Of a DNA stretch of 64,000 nucleotides, positions 41,417 through 52,133 are shown piece by piece. Source of the stretch: Teratosphaeria epicoccoides (taxonomy: Eukaryota > Ascomycota > Dothideomycetes > Mycosphaerellales > Teratosphaeriaceae); assembly GCA_021401465.1 (NCBI GenBank), contig JADDMT010000026.1:62001-126000 (forward strand), written 5' to 3'. Within the stretch, counting starts at the first letter, position 1, and every line of letters begins with the position of its first letter. Below the pieces are notes generated by a model. That model had not been told where the DNA came from and made no database searches. It worked only from the letters and a program-made list of their open reading frames with translations. The position numbers and the translations under genes are program-made.

Positions 41417-43477
41417 ATGGCGGAGGAGCCATTCTTCAGCTCCCAAGGCAGTCACTATGACCGACATGCTATCTTACAGCAGGAACAAGAGAACATGCCG
41501 TCATCACCACCCAGATCTGTGCTTGTTAGCCCGACCAGGACAAGTCCTCGCATACGGAAATCACTCAAGCCAAAAGCTCTCCCAACGGTGACACCCAAGC
41601 GCTTCACCAAATTCTTCACTCCAAGGCCGACTTTGTCAGGCAGAGGCGGCAGACAGAGCAAGGCCGCCAGGACTTTGAAGGACATCACCAGGAACGGCGC
41701 GAATCGGCGAAGGCATACAGAGCCTGTCAAGGATGGACTGCTTAGTTCTGTTGATGCCGTGGAACGACCTACGAAGCGGCGAAAAACCTCGACCGTCTTT
41801 GCAAGCTCGCCACCTCAGTCGTCGCCTTTGAAGCATATTCAGAGTGTCCCACTACGGCCACAACTGTCGCCAAACGTGCATGACGTGGATGATGACATGT
41901 CAGACCTCATGGAACACGACGATCCATTACCACGGCCTGTGCGTCGATTACCGTCAACTGGCAGAACCCGGCGAGTGCTCGAGCGCAGCTTTGGTGGCTT
42001 CGGTGCGCTTGGCACTGGGTGGCGAGGAGCCTCTCATGGCGCTTCGTGGCAAGCTGAGACTGCTAATTTCGTGTCGAAGCCTGACGGTCTCCATTCCTTT
42101 CGCGGCAGCGGCTCACTTCCATTCTGCTCTGCCAGCTGCAACACCAACTCTTTGGTCGCTGCGGGGGATGAAAAGGGCTCGATCAGGCTGATGGACTCTT
42201 CGGCGGAGGAGGATTTTGGAAAATCGCATGTCAACTTCAAAGTGCATAATAATGCAATCATGGACATGGCGTTCACCGCAGACGACTATCTGCTGGCTTC
42301 TGCCTCTGGAGACCAGACTGCGCGAGTAGTCGACATGCACACGCAGCAAGTCCTCGCGGTGCTCAGCGGCCATGGATCTTCAGTCAAGCAGATACGCTTT
42401 CAGCCGAGCTCGGATAATATCATAACCACCAGCGCGAGAGACGGCACGGTCAAGGTCTGGGACCTGCGTTCTGGCGGACTAGGTTCAGTCGCATCGCTAC
42501 GGGTCGGCCAGCGCAGGTTCTTGAACGAAGACGGTGTGGAAGAGCCCACTGTACGGTACTGTTCCGAAAGTCTCCTGGTCGGCCCTGCCCATCGGTCAGC
42601 CAATGGGGCCACGACTTCGCCGCACATTCTCAAGTCTGAAGACGCCAGTGTCTCGATCACCTCGATCCAGCATCTACCCAACGGCCGAGAACACCTGCTG
42701 TTGACTGCCAGCGAGCTGAGTGCCAGTGTCAAGCTATGGGACCTTCGCAATGCCAGGAGTCGCAATCCTGTCGCACTTGCAGCAACGCCACTCCCAGAGA
42801 CGCATCGCAAGACGCGGAATTTTGGTCTGAGCAGCATAATGCTGTCAGGTGATGGCGCTCGACTGTACGCTCTCTGCAGAGATGCCACAGTGTACGCATA
42901 CAGCACCAACCACATCCTGCTTGGCGCAGCTCCTGAGATCATATCGAGTGGTAGCCGGCGGCGAGCACCAAAAATGACTAAGGTCGGCTTGGGCCCTCTG
43001 TACGCTTTTCGACATCCCGCTTTAAGGACGGAGACTTTCTACATTAAGTCAGCTCTACGTCCAGCGCGCGGCAACGGATCTGAGATACTGGCGGTCGGCA
43101 GCTCCAGCGGCGCCGCTGTGGTCTTCCCAACAGACGAACGTCATCTCAAGAGGCCGCAACACGATGACGATGATAGCGACGACGAAGAGGGACTTCCGTC
43201 GCTGACACGCAGGCTAGCACGAGCTTCAACGAGCAGCTTGCCGATCTATCAACAAGGCACAGCGCTCAAGAGAGGCCATACTAAGGAGGTGACTTCACTT
43301 ACGTGGACGCATGACGGCGATCTGGTCACGGTCGCGGACGACTTCACTATTCGATTGTGGCGAGAAGATGCCGAGCAAGCACGGCACCTGCGCAATTGCG
43401 GCGAAGGCGGCGGACAGCGATGGGGCATGGGGTGGGCGGACGTCGACGGGGAATGGGATAAAGATGATGATGAGTAG
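41417..43477 (+). CDS. WD40 protein, Cdt2/DTL-like CRL4 substrate receptor
   Basis: Intronless, 686 aa. The N-terminus is disordered and Pro/Ser-rich with SPTRTSPRIR and a PIP-like patch (TPKRFTKFFTPR) that lacks the usual Gln. WD repeats run from about residue 225 to the end: ASASGDQTARVVDMHTQQV, TTSARDGTVKVWDLRSGG, LTASELSASVKLWDLRNA and VADDFTIRLWREDAEQ, with GH and WD signatures. The order (disordered N-terminus, then a propeller whose repeats 2-3 carry DxR-type ends, with a split between late repeats) fits Cdt2, which guides the Cul4-Ddb1 ubiquitin ligase to replication factors on PCNA. Cdt2 is my preferred identity; a generic WD40 protein is the alternative. Confidence 0.72.
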   Translation: MAEEPFFSSQGSHYDRHAILQQEQENMPSSPPRSVLVSPTRTSPRIRKSLKPKALPTVTPKRFTKFFTPRPTLSGRGGRQSKAARTLKDITRNGANRRRHTEPVKDGLLSSVDAVERPTKRRKTSTVFASSPPQSSPLKHIQSVPLRPQLSPNVHDVDDDMSDLMEHDDPLPRPVRRLPSTGRTRRVLERSFGGFGALGTGWRGASHGASWQAETANFVSKPDGLHSFRGSGSLPFCSASCNTNSLVAAGDEKGSIRLMDSSAEEDFGKSHVNFKVHNNAIMDMAFTADDYLLASASGDQTARVVDMHTQQVLAVLSGHGSSVKQIRFQPSSDNIITTSARDGTVKVWDLRSGGLGSVASLRVGQRRFLNEDGVEEPTVRYCSESLLVGPAHRSANGATTSPHILKSEDASVSITSIQHLPNGREHLLLTASELSASVKLWDLRNARSRNPVALAATPLPETHRKTRNFGLSSIMLSGDGARLYALCRDATVYAYSTNHILLGAAPEIISSGSRRRAPKMTKVGLGPLYAFRHPALRTETFYIKSALRPARGNGSEILAVGSSSGAAVVFPTDERHLKRPQHDDDDSDDEEGLPSLTRRLARASTSSLPIYQQGTALKRGHTKEVTSLTWTHDGDLVTVADDFTIRLWREDAEQARHLRNCGEGGGQRWGMGWADVDGEWDKDDDE

Positions 43478-44100
43478 AGCACCCTGCGGACCTCCAGCAC
43501 TACCGTCAATCTGATGGCATGGAAGCATGAGCATGCTTGCGATCATGATCGTCGCAGTTGAATATGATAAGGCAGGTAGCCGTAGTGACTACAATGCATG
43601 CATGTCGTCCCACGCAACCCGAATACATTACTTCACGACCGCTGCAGACATGAGGCACACTGATGACACAGATGCAATTCAAGCGCTATCGCAATAGTGC
43701 TCTCAAGACGCAGCATGAGATCCCTTTCGAGTTGCGCGAAGCAATCAGAGAAGGAAGCCGTCATGGCAATTCAATATTGATGACAAGTCTACATACAGGA
43801 TTGGGGTCTCTTGGCTCTTCTGACAAGCAGAAGGTTCGTAGCCGGCACCACGTACAGGTGGACTCCGTCGCCAGCCGTCGGATCCTCGCAAAGGAGGCAG
43901 CAGATGAGATACAACGCCGACCAGGCACTCAGTATGTCGAGGCTGGCTTGACGAGGGGCAGAGAGAAGGCAGATCCTCAAGCTCGAGATGTGAGCAAGAG
44001 GTGAGAGGCGGAGATCGGCTATTTTCTTCGCACGATCAGGACCCAAAAGATACAACCACTCGAGACATGAGCTGAGGCGGACGTCGCAAGTGATCTGAAA
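43478..44100. other. Intergenic, convergent 3' ends
   Basis: 623 bp. A 113-codon plus frame at 43663-44004 starts at ATG but has no motif; it is not called. Confidence 0.35.
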
Positions 44101-44646
44101 TCACTGCGAGAGGTCCATTGGCTCCGAACAGTCTGTGTCCTGACTGTCGGCGTTGCCGGCGGCAGGTGGAGGTCCGAAGGGGTCATCGAGGTCCATCTTC
44201 TCAGGTGAATACACCTGAGGTTCAGGACCTCGCTTCGGCTGCCGTTGTTCTGGTTGCTGGTGCTGGGTCCCCAGCTTGTTCAGCTGTCCATCCAGCACCT
44301 GCTGTTGTCGACGCCTCTGTTTAGCTCGGGCGCGACGGGGACTGAGCAAGCACTCAAAATCCCCCATTGCGAGACCCATGTGGGTTCGCTCGACGATTTC
44401 GTCGAAAGAGGCTGGCCACCTGAGGGCCTTCGGATCCATGAGCTTGTAGGCTGCATGGGCCGCTTCAGCCTGCTGTACATAGGCTGGGTTGCTCTGCTTC
44501 ATAGCAGAGTCTGGGACTTGCCAGTGTGGGAAGAGCTCCTATGCATCATTCTCCACGGACTCGTCGAAAGGTGAACTTGGCTTTGGCGCCACCCAGCTGC
44601 CCTTTGGCGTGCTGGGCGGGTAGGAGTTCTTGTCAAACCGAGCCAT
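44101..44646 (-). pseudogene. Short hypothetical gene with one in-frame TAG
   Basis: A frame from ATG 44646 reads MARFDKNSYPPSTPKGSW and on to DESVENDA, meets TAG at 44541-44539 (codon 36), then continues in the same frame as ELFPHWQVPDSAMKQSNPAY through to a stop at 44101 (181 codons). The part after the TAG has protein-like composition: an ordered helical region (EAAHAAYKLMDPKALRWPAS), a Gln/Arg-rich stretch and an acidic tail with DLDDPFGPPP and SEPMDLSQ. Either a recent nonsense mutation, or a 54-nt in-frame intron from GTGGCG to CATAG that would remove the stop. No family recognised. Confidence 0.45.
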
Positions 44647-45138
44647 CTTGTAGAACTACTGTGCAGTCTTTGTGTCTTGTCTTGAAAGAGGCAGCAGTGG
44701 TTGAAGAGGAAAAGAAGGGAAGTGGGAAGGCGGAAATACTTATGCTGCGTCGAAGATCGAAGATCTGGTACGATGTCTGACGGTCGGGAGGGCATTGATA
44801 GGCTGCTCGAAGCAGAGTAAGCTAGTCATGGTTCACAGCCAACAGCAGCATCGATAAAATTGATAGCAAAGTTATGCGTCATCCCAACGACCAACTGGAA
44901 CGCGCGGAAGTCTCAGCAAAGCCCCAAGAAGCAGACCATCCACACGGAATGACACATGGACACGAAATGGAACGCTGGCGTTGTGGAAGTTGCTTGGGTG
45001 GCGATGATTGTGGTCGAAGGAAAAACGCCGTCGCCAATCTTGGTTCCTTCCAAAAGCCTCGCTCGCGAGATTCTAGAATCGTTGCGAGCAGCAGTTCCCG
45101 TCGACCGCTAGGATCCTGCGGCAAATCATGGATATCCA
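44647..45138. other. Intergenic
   Basis: 492 bp between the broken gene and secreted-protein gene 3. No gene called; frames here are reverse shadows or lack starts. Confidence 0.35.
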
Positions 45139-45573
45139 TTAAGTGGCTGTTGTCAAAGGCGGCAGGCCGCACTCTGCTTTACTTGGATTAGCGTCCTTAT
45201 GACAACCTACGCAGTAAAGATTCTTCAGGCTGCAGTCAAATTCCGTGCATCTGCAATGGTGGGACTTGTCGCCAGCACAATCTTGATAGAATGTGTAATT
45301 TCCAATGGCGTCGCAGAGTTGCTAGAGGCATGACGCTTTGTTAGCCATACGGTGATGTCTGTGCGAGAGCTACAGAGAAGCGGCCCATACAATCGTATGT
45401 CCACGTTCATCACATCGCTATTTCGGTGCTGGTCGTTAGCGACTTGAATACCAAAATGGTCTGTCGACGACTGTGCATACCCAGTCTTTAAGACACGCGG
45501 AGCCCCAGCCACCAAGGCCAGGTCTAGCAAAGAGTCCCGCTACGAGGAGACATGATAAGAGGCTAGCGTGCAT
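45139..45573 (-). CDS. Small secreted cysteine-rich protein, family member 3 (effector-like)
   Basis: Three-exon model: 45573-45481 (MHASLLSCLLVAGLFARPG signal peptide, then ACLKDW), 45417-45391 (RCDERGHTI) and 45321-45139 (QLCDAIGNYTFYQDC onward). Introns are 63 nt (GTATGC...GCTAAC...AAATAG) and 69 nt (GTATGG...GCTAAC...CTCTAG). The 100-aa product has C-x9-C-D-A-x8-D-C-x7-C-x-C-x4-C-x6-C, the same frame as the genes at 475-810 and 17266-17744; the micro-exon is chosen because it restores both frame and the x9 spacing. A simpler model with one intron joining exons 1 and 3 is also in frame. In exon 3 a different reading frame is also open, but it has no cysteine pattern. Function unknown; secretion and an effector role are inferred. 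Confidence 0.65.
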
Positions 45574-46332
45574 TTGGATCTTGTATATCTTCCGATTGTC
45601 CAGCGTGTACGGGATTTGGAAGACGTTGTTGCAGGAGGGCTGCAGTGAGGAGCGTGCAGGTATGCGAAGGGCGACGAGTGGAAGAGTTGCAATGTGATGA
45701 TGTTCAAAGTCGGTGGAACAGTGCGGAGCTCTGCCCCTTTGAGAAGCAACGTGTTGAGTGCAACTTACCCCGGGGGCGTTCTGGAGAGGTCTCGTTTTCG
45801 TAGGTAGAGCCCCGGATCCGATTCCTGCCCCGTCGGCGAGCGACTGGCTTTCTTGAGTGGCCGAAACGCTCTGTACACGACTTCCCGCTTGGCCTTTCTG
45901 GGAGCCGCTCTACTGGCCCTTCCATGATAGATCGAATGCTGCGAAGCTCATTGTCGTATTGACCCGCCCACTGGCTTTTGACATTGTCGATCCCGGTGTC
46001 GCGTATAGTGTGCCCCTGTCGCTCGAAAGCCACCCTCACCGCATGTCGAACATGCTTTTAGTCCTCGTCAAGAGCCAGGACCCTGCAGCGATTCATAGGT
46101 GTCCATTGAACGCGTGTCGTAGCTCACTATAGACATATGCTAGATTACTAGTCGCTAAATCAGTGATCAAAATGGCACATGCGCAGCCTCATGCGACATC
46201 CGCCTTCCCGACATCAGACGTCAAACTTCTTCGCCATTGCTCGCAAAATGCCAGAAACGGATGTATGTCGCTCACGATGCATGAGTCAAGATCCAACAGT
46301 GCCGTCGCCTACGATGCACCATATCCTGCGTC
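45574..46332. other. Intergenic
   Basis: 759 bp. A minus frame at 45704-46039 (about 111 codons, Arg-rich, GTG start) has no recognisable motif and is not called. Confidence 0.35.
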
Positions 46333-48649
46333 TCAGGGTACGACACCGGTCTTGGGTGCCTCGGTCGAACTCAAGAGCCCCTTATCATTCGCACTACTCG
46401 TACTCGGCGCCCCAAACGTCGGCTCGCTACACGTCGGTGCAATCTTTACGGCATTCTGACCTGCGCCATGCACCTTCTCAGCGACAGTGCCACTCTGCTG
46501 AGCCGTGCTTTTCGCGGGACCCAAAAAAGTCGAAGCTGGCGTGTTACCCACAGCACCTTGCGCATCAGACGCCGCGTCGTCATCATGAGGAGGCGCAGCG
46601 TGCGCGGCGCCTTCCGCTGTCATCTTCGGGGCAGAAGATGCAGGCATATCTCGTCGCGACAGTGATGTCTTCTCCGGAAGCTTCAGGTCGCCAGGCGTGA
46701 TTAGTGAGTTGCGTCGGAGCTGCTCGAGCTGTGCGTTCGGGTCCTGTAGAATAGGGTCAGCAATCACACATGCTAGCAATGTACGCGTCAAGTCAGATCG
46801 ACAGCAAGGACGGCGTACCCATTCCGCCTGGTCAGGCACACCCTCAGCAGTCGGCAAATCACCCTCCTCATCTCGCTCCGCACCCCAAAAATTCGGCCGT
46901 CTCCTTGGCGCCGGCGTCACTGGTAAGGAAGGCCGCTCAATCGCAGATGGAAAATCAGTCAGAATCAAGCTCTCTCTCCGGTTTTGTACCTTCTCGATGA
47001 AATGTGTAGGCTCTATTTCAGTCGTTGGCGACAAGAGACCTCCTTCTGTCGATGACGTGGCAGGCCGTGCTTCAAGCTTCAGTACCTGCACCTGGCCGCG
47101 ATTCTTCTGGAAGCGAGTCAGAGCGCGAACATAATCCTCGATGCCACCAACTTCATCCCAGGCATTTTTGTTCACAGCTCCAAACCCACCCCACGGCGCA
47201 TCGTCGTTGAGTCGTATCGTTGACGTCTTAGGCTCGATCAAGTCCTCAGCTGATGGCCTCTTTTTGTCCCAGGTGACCGCCAGCTCATCTTCAGTCGCGA
47301 GATCTGGCTCTGATTCCGGTTCCGGTACTGGCTCTGTCTCAGCAGAGAATACACGCGCAGGCTTCGGCACATCTTTGCGATCTTCCCAAGGGAAGATGGG
47401 CTTTGGTGGCGAATCTCGCGGCCGTGGCTTCTCTTGCGGAACTTGGTACCACATGTCTTTAGGTGGCGCCGGGTAGCTTGCTGGCGGCTTGAAAGGCGCT
47501 GGATCGGTACTGAACTCGTACAACTGCATCGGGAAATTACTAGCTTCTGGGCGTGACTGCTCGGGTGGCGCAGCGCGAGTAGCATCCCATTCTGCATGTG
47601 GTGCTGAGAATCTCCGTTGCTCACCAGTCGGAGCCTCGGGTGGCCCGACCCAACCTTGACTCTGCAATCCAGCTTGTCGTCTCATATCAAGATATGGTGC
47701 CTCCACTGGTGGTACTGGTGGTGTGCTCTCTGCAGGGTAGCCAGCAGCAGCCTCGCTTTCCGAACCCTGCCGAAGCTGCTGGTATATGGCGTGATGTTCA
47801 GGTTCACGTCGACCAGTCGCAGTATACTCTTGCGTAGGCACTCTAAAGTGCCTGTCATACACTGCCCACCATCTACTCGATAGTTCACGGTAGACTCCAG
47901 CTGCGCCACTGGCCGACCTACCCTCCTGCCAGGGTTTGTTGCTGCCTATAAAGTGTACCATGCTAATGCCACGCTTGAAGTACCTGTACGCAGGCTCATA
48001 CTGGTAATTCGCAGACGGTGTGCAGTTGTAGGTGAAGCTCAATCGCTTCCATGGCCTGTGTTCAAAGTACTGGTTCAACAAGCCTTGATCTGCACCATCA
48101 AAGCTGTCTCCCGCTGATGCCAGCCGCTTCAACCCCCAGTACTCTCCCAGACTCGGCGACAAGACCATGACGCCGGTGTTGAATATGTCCGGCCATCCCA
48201 CGTCTGGTGCCGCAGCAAATGCCTCTTGCGTATGGAACAGCTCGTCAGGTGCTCGCAATGCCACCACGTCCGAATCGATGTAAATGATCTTCCTGAACTG
48301 CGTGAGCTTCCACAGATTGATCTTGGTGAAGGTGTACAGCAGATCGGGCCGATTCAGGAGATACAAATGTGCCGGGCTCGGGTTGCCGATTCGCTCGACG
48401 GGGATGACATAGTTGTACAGCGATCGCAGCTCCGTGATGGTTGTGTCGCGGAGGCTGTCGAGGGTGATCAGGCACGCAAGCTTCTTTGTGCATCCTGCGT
48501 CGCGGAGGGACTGTGCGAGGACGGCGGCTCCGGGAAGGTACGCATCGCTCATCACGAGCTGTCCATCTGTCAGCAGGCTTCACGGCGGTGCACGTGTAGA
48601 ATGAGGTATCGTTGCGTACGGTGCAGTACACATCCTCGCCGACCGCCAT
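46333..48649 (-). CDS. Glycogenin (GT8, self-glucosylating primer of glycogen synthesis)
   Basis: Starts glycogen by adding glucose from UDP-glucose to its own tyrosine, in the cytosol. Exons: 48649-48620, 48558-46819, 46743-46333; introns 61 nt (GTACGC...GCTGAC...GGACAG) and 75 nt (GTACGC...GCTGACC...CTACAG). The first join gives MAVGEDVYCT-LVMSDAYLPG, the family's N-terminus. GT8 features: GAAVLAQSLRD; the DxD metal site in IIYIDSDVVALRAPDELF; GWPDIFNTGVMVLSPS; GADQGLLNQYF; and MVHFIGSNKPW. The 726-aa chain has a catalytic domain of about 270 residues, a long disordered Pro/Glu-rich tail, and a conserved patch DDAPWGGFGAVNKNAWDEV with a short helix after it that may bind glycogen synthase. 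The second intron is in frame without stops, so its retention would still give protein. Confidence 0.92.
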
Positions 48650-49536
48650 GGCGCCTTCACGATGGCGAGACGGGTCGAGTGGCAAGACGGCAAGACTGTC
48701 TCTGTGCCCGCTGGAGCTCGCACGCAGCAGGTGGGCGGTCTGCCAATGTCTCACCCTGCCCCGCGCTTTCCCCCCAACACATCAAGAAACAAGACCAACT
48801 GCTCGAGTGTGCATTCGTTGGTGTTGATCACGGTCTATGTGCACATGGCCCCCTTCAAGAGGCAAGCACGGCAATGTCCGCTTCAATATGTGTGCCGGGA
48901 AAGCAATCAGGTAGAGTCACCCAGCCGTGTGCGCCACAATAGCCGGTTGCTAGCTAGAGCTGCCGCACGGACGATATCTAATCCCTGCAGGGCCATGCGC
49001 AGTGATAGAGTGACGACTACAACTCGAACTCACTCGATCCCTCACTCCACTTTCCTCCGCACTTACTCCACGTTTCGTCCCACCACCTGGGCAACGATCG
49101 CTGGTCGTGTGACTTGTCCCAACTCCAACTGCACGAGCTCCAAGAGCTTGATCAAGCATTGCCCTGCATCGCCGACAACATCACGCACCCCGAACCAACA
49201 ATCACGGACGGGGAAACACTAGATGACCCATGGTGACACGCCCGTAGATTGTATGCGTACCGTGACTTCATCAGTCCAGTAACCAGCCAAGCGGTCGTCA
49301 CGTTCAACAACTGCTCGATCTCGTAGTTGACTGCTTGGCCAATCCACCCTGCTCTGCGCTGACTTGACATGTCAGCAGCGACTTCATTCAGTGAGCGTCT
49401 GATGCAACGACTGACTGTATCGTCTTTGATGCGCTGTCTTTTCTCTCCACTATCCGTCAAATGTATCCTGTGTCACGGGATGCAACGTGCTTGCGGGCCT
49501 GGCTGTACATGGATGGCTCCAGGATAACACATCAGC
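48650..49536. other. Intergenic with CCAAGCRGTCA copies
   Basis: 887 bp: glycogenin promoter and 3' flank of the ING gene. CCAAGCGGTCGTCA lies at 49287 and the reverse complement TTGACTGCTTGG at 49327. No gene called. Confidence 0.45.
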
Positions 49537-51931
49537 TCAACGACCCTGCTGCCTCCCCACGAGCCCATTCGTCCCGACCCCCGACTTCAGCTTCTTTCGA
49601 CAATCCGGACAATACCACTTCGTCCGTCTCGGCGGCAAATCTTCGAGCCCGACACATGACAGATGAAACCATTCCTTCTCGCAGTTGTCTTCATTGTCGC
49701 AAGCAATCATACTGCCCCAAGAAACCTGGAAATGCTCGTTAGAACTCATGTGTCTCTCAAGGTATGGTTACAGAACTCAATGTACTTACGTCGCCACACA
49801 CACAATATCGTGGTTCATCTGGATCAATGTAGTCATCGCCCTCAAAAGCCGGCATGAGCGGTTCGGTCGTGGTGGGTGTCTTTGCCACAGCAGATGAAGT
49901 TTTCTTCTTAGGTGCGGCCTTCCGCTTGGATACGCCGACTTTGGCATCACCGGCATCGGTGGTGGCCAGCGTTCCAGGTATCGGTCGCTTGCTCCGTCTG
50001 CTGGAACTGGTGCTGGGCTTGCTAGACCCGTTGGTCGCGGCAGACGTGCGAAGAGGGGACGTAATGTTGGCGCTATGCGGTTGACTTGCATTGCTTCCGC
50101 GACGTAAGTTGACTCGGCGGTTGGGAAGTTCTTCTGATGTCGCTCGATTTGTGTTAATGCTGAGGGACACGGGCTTGCGGCTGACTGGCGGCGTCGCAGC
50201 ACGACGATCACGGTGCGATGGTGCTTTTGGCGAAGATGATGGCCCAGCAGGCGCAAGTGGCACCTTCATACCACTTGGCGCAGGCGGGTTGATCTTGAGT
50301 CTCTTCGGGGCCGGCCCTGGCTTCGATAAAGGGTCCGGAGTCTCAGCTATAGAAGCAAAAGCCACACTGGTAGAGGGCGTAGCCTCGCGCTTGCGTTTCT
50401 TCTGTGTATCACCCGCAACATCGATGCCTTGCTCACGTGCGATCTGAGCTTGAACCTGTGCTTGTTCTTCTAGCATCCGTTGCCGCTTAAGCTTCTTAGC
50501 TTCATTCAATCTCATGCCACGATTGATCAGCTCTGCGTCCGCATCGTCGTCTTCTGCACCCAAATACGTCGACTCGCCGAGCAATGCATCGATTTGTGCT
50601 GACTCTTCGCCAGACACCACAATCTTGGTAGGGTCGGCTTCAACTTCGTCCACAAATTCAGCACCACCTGCCTCAGCTGCCGCTTTTGCAGCCTCCTTGC
50701 CAGCGACGCCACGGCCCAGGTTCTTGAGTTCACGACGTACCATCGTCTGCGAAGGCACCCAGATAGCGTTTTTCTTCATTCGCTTTCGTAGCTTTGCCAT
50801 TTCCCATTCGGTCAATTTCATCCACGGAAGCCATTTGCTCCCCTTGACCGCGTCCTCCGGTGGCTGCGTCAGGGCCAGCAGCGCGTTAGACGTGCTAATA
50901 CCTGCTACTGCGGAATGCGCATTCGTGCCCGGTTGACCTGGAGCGCGTGGCCCACGTGGCTTTTGGTACTTCTTTTCTCGATCCCGATCCTGTCCTGAGG
51001 TCTTATCCCCGCCGCTCGTTTTTCTTACTTTCGGAGTACGTGAACGTTGTCGTGGCATAACGGCCTTCTTATCTGTGATCGGCGGCTCCTCCATAGGCGG
51101 AGAAACTCGCGGCGAGGTCCAGTCCGAGATGCTCTCAAGCGGCGCGTTCGGGTCAGGCGGTGGCAGTACTTCGCCAGGCACCATGATCTTGCGTCCACGT
51201 AACTTGGTCGCTGCCTTGTCCGTCAAATGTCTGACCGGCCTCTCGGGCTTCTGCTCATCTGCGCGCAAGCTCATGCGCCTCTCCTTCTTGAGGTTGGGAG
51301 ACGTGAGTGCCTGCTGCTCTGGCGTTGGATCGCGAGATGGAGGCAATGGCTGCGACTTAAGCTTCTCAGTCACGCTGTCAAGCCGCCGTGCTTCCCTCTG
51401 ACAGTTTTCATCCAGCCTGTTTGCCTCTTCCACTGCCATGCGACACGCTCTTTCCGCCTCCTCTAGCGCATAGCTGATGCTGCGACGCAGAAATTCCGGA
51501 TCTGGCTTGTCTTGGAGAGTCGGAAGGAGGCTGTAGGTGGTCGTGTCATCGTGTATCTGCCGTATCTTCTGCTCTGACCGTAGTCGTTGGTCACCGATGA
51601 GCGTCAGGGCGCGCGCCAGGTGTGATGGGAAATGCTCGGTGTAAGTGAGGAAGTCGCTGAGAGTGGCATGGATATCTGGGTCCGGCGGTGGTTGGCGACT
51701 CAGCGAGCGGAAGTCTCCCGCCGAGCCCACAGATAGCGCCATTGCGCAAGACGAGGTACTATCGAAGATGGATGGTTTGAAGATGTCTTCGCGACTTGCA
51801 TGTGCTTGCTTCGCGCTAGCCAAGGCAGCTGCGGGAAGGGCGGCATCTCCCGTAGCTGCCGGGGACGACCATGCACGTGCATGTGAAGATACTCTGCTTT
51901 GCGATCTCACAAGCGTTCTAGAAAAAGTCAT
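49537..51931 (-). CDS. ING-family PHD-finger chromatin protein
   Basis: Subunit type found in histone acetyltransferase or deacetylase complexes, reading H3K4 methylation in the nucleus. Exons 51931-49790 and 49725-49537, intron 64 nt (GTAAGT...TCTAACG...TTCCAG). The product is 776 aa from ATG 51931; a later ATG at 51742 (MALSVGSAGDFRS) would give 713 aa and may be the true start. The N-terminal ING helix region reads ATLSDFLTYTEHFPSHLARA, then LIGDQRLRSEQKIRQIHDD. The centre is long, disordered and Lys/Pro-rich. The C-terminal PHD finger is rejoined by splicing: YCVCGD-VSWGSMIACDNEDN, then CEKEWFHLSCVGLEDLP and KWYCPDC, with all C4-H-C3 zinc ligands and the aromatic cage residues typical of ING. 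It is larger than yeast Pho23 or Yng2, as usual in filamentous fungi. Confidence 0.88.
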
Positions 51932-52133
51932 TGGAAGCTCAGAAACAGGGACACGCTCTCGCAAATATCTGCATTCGCGGCCTCCAGGTGTCGCCCTCAC
52001 TCCAATTCCATCGAGTGGAAGCAGAGACCACAGACATGAGGCACGTGCTTGCTGAGCACGTCTCGACCGCGAAAACCTATTTCAACAGGTCCAAGTCTTT
52101 CTTCGGTATATTTTCCTTCTGGATATTGGCACT

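Noticed and set aside
45225..45530. 101-codon minus frame overlapping secreted-protein gene 3
   Set aside because: Different frame from the Cys-rich exon, non-ATG start, no motif; the spliced Cys-rich reading matches two paralogues.
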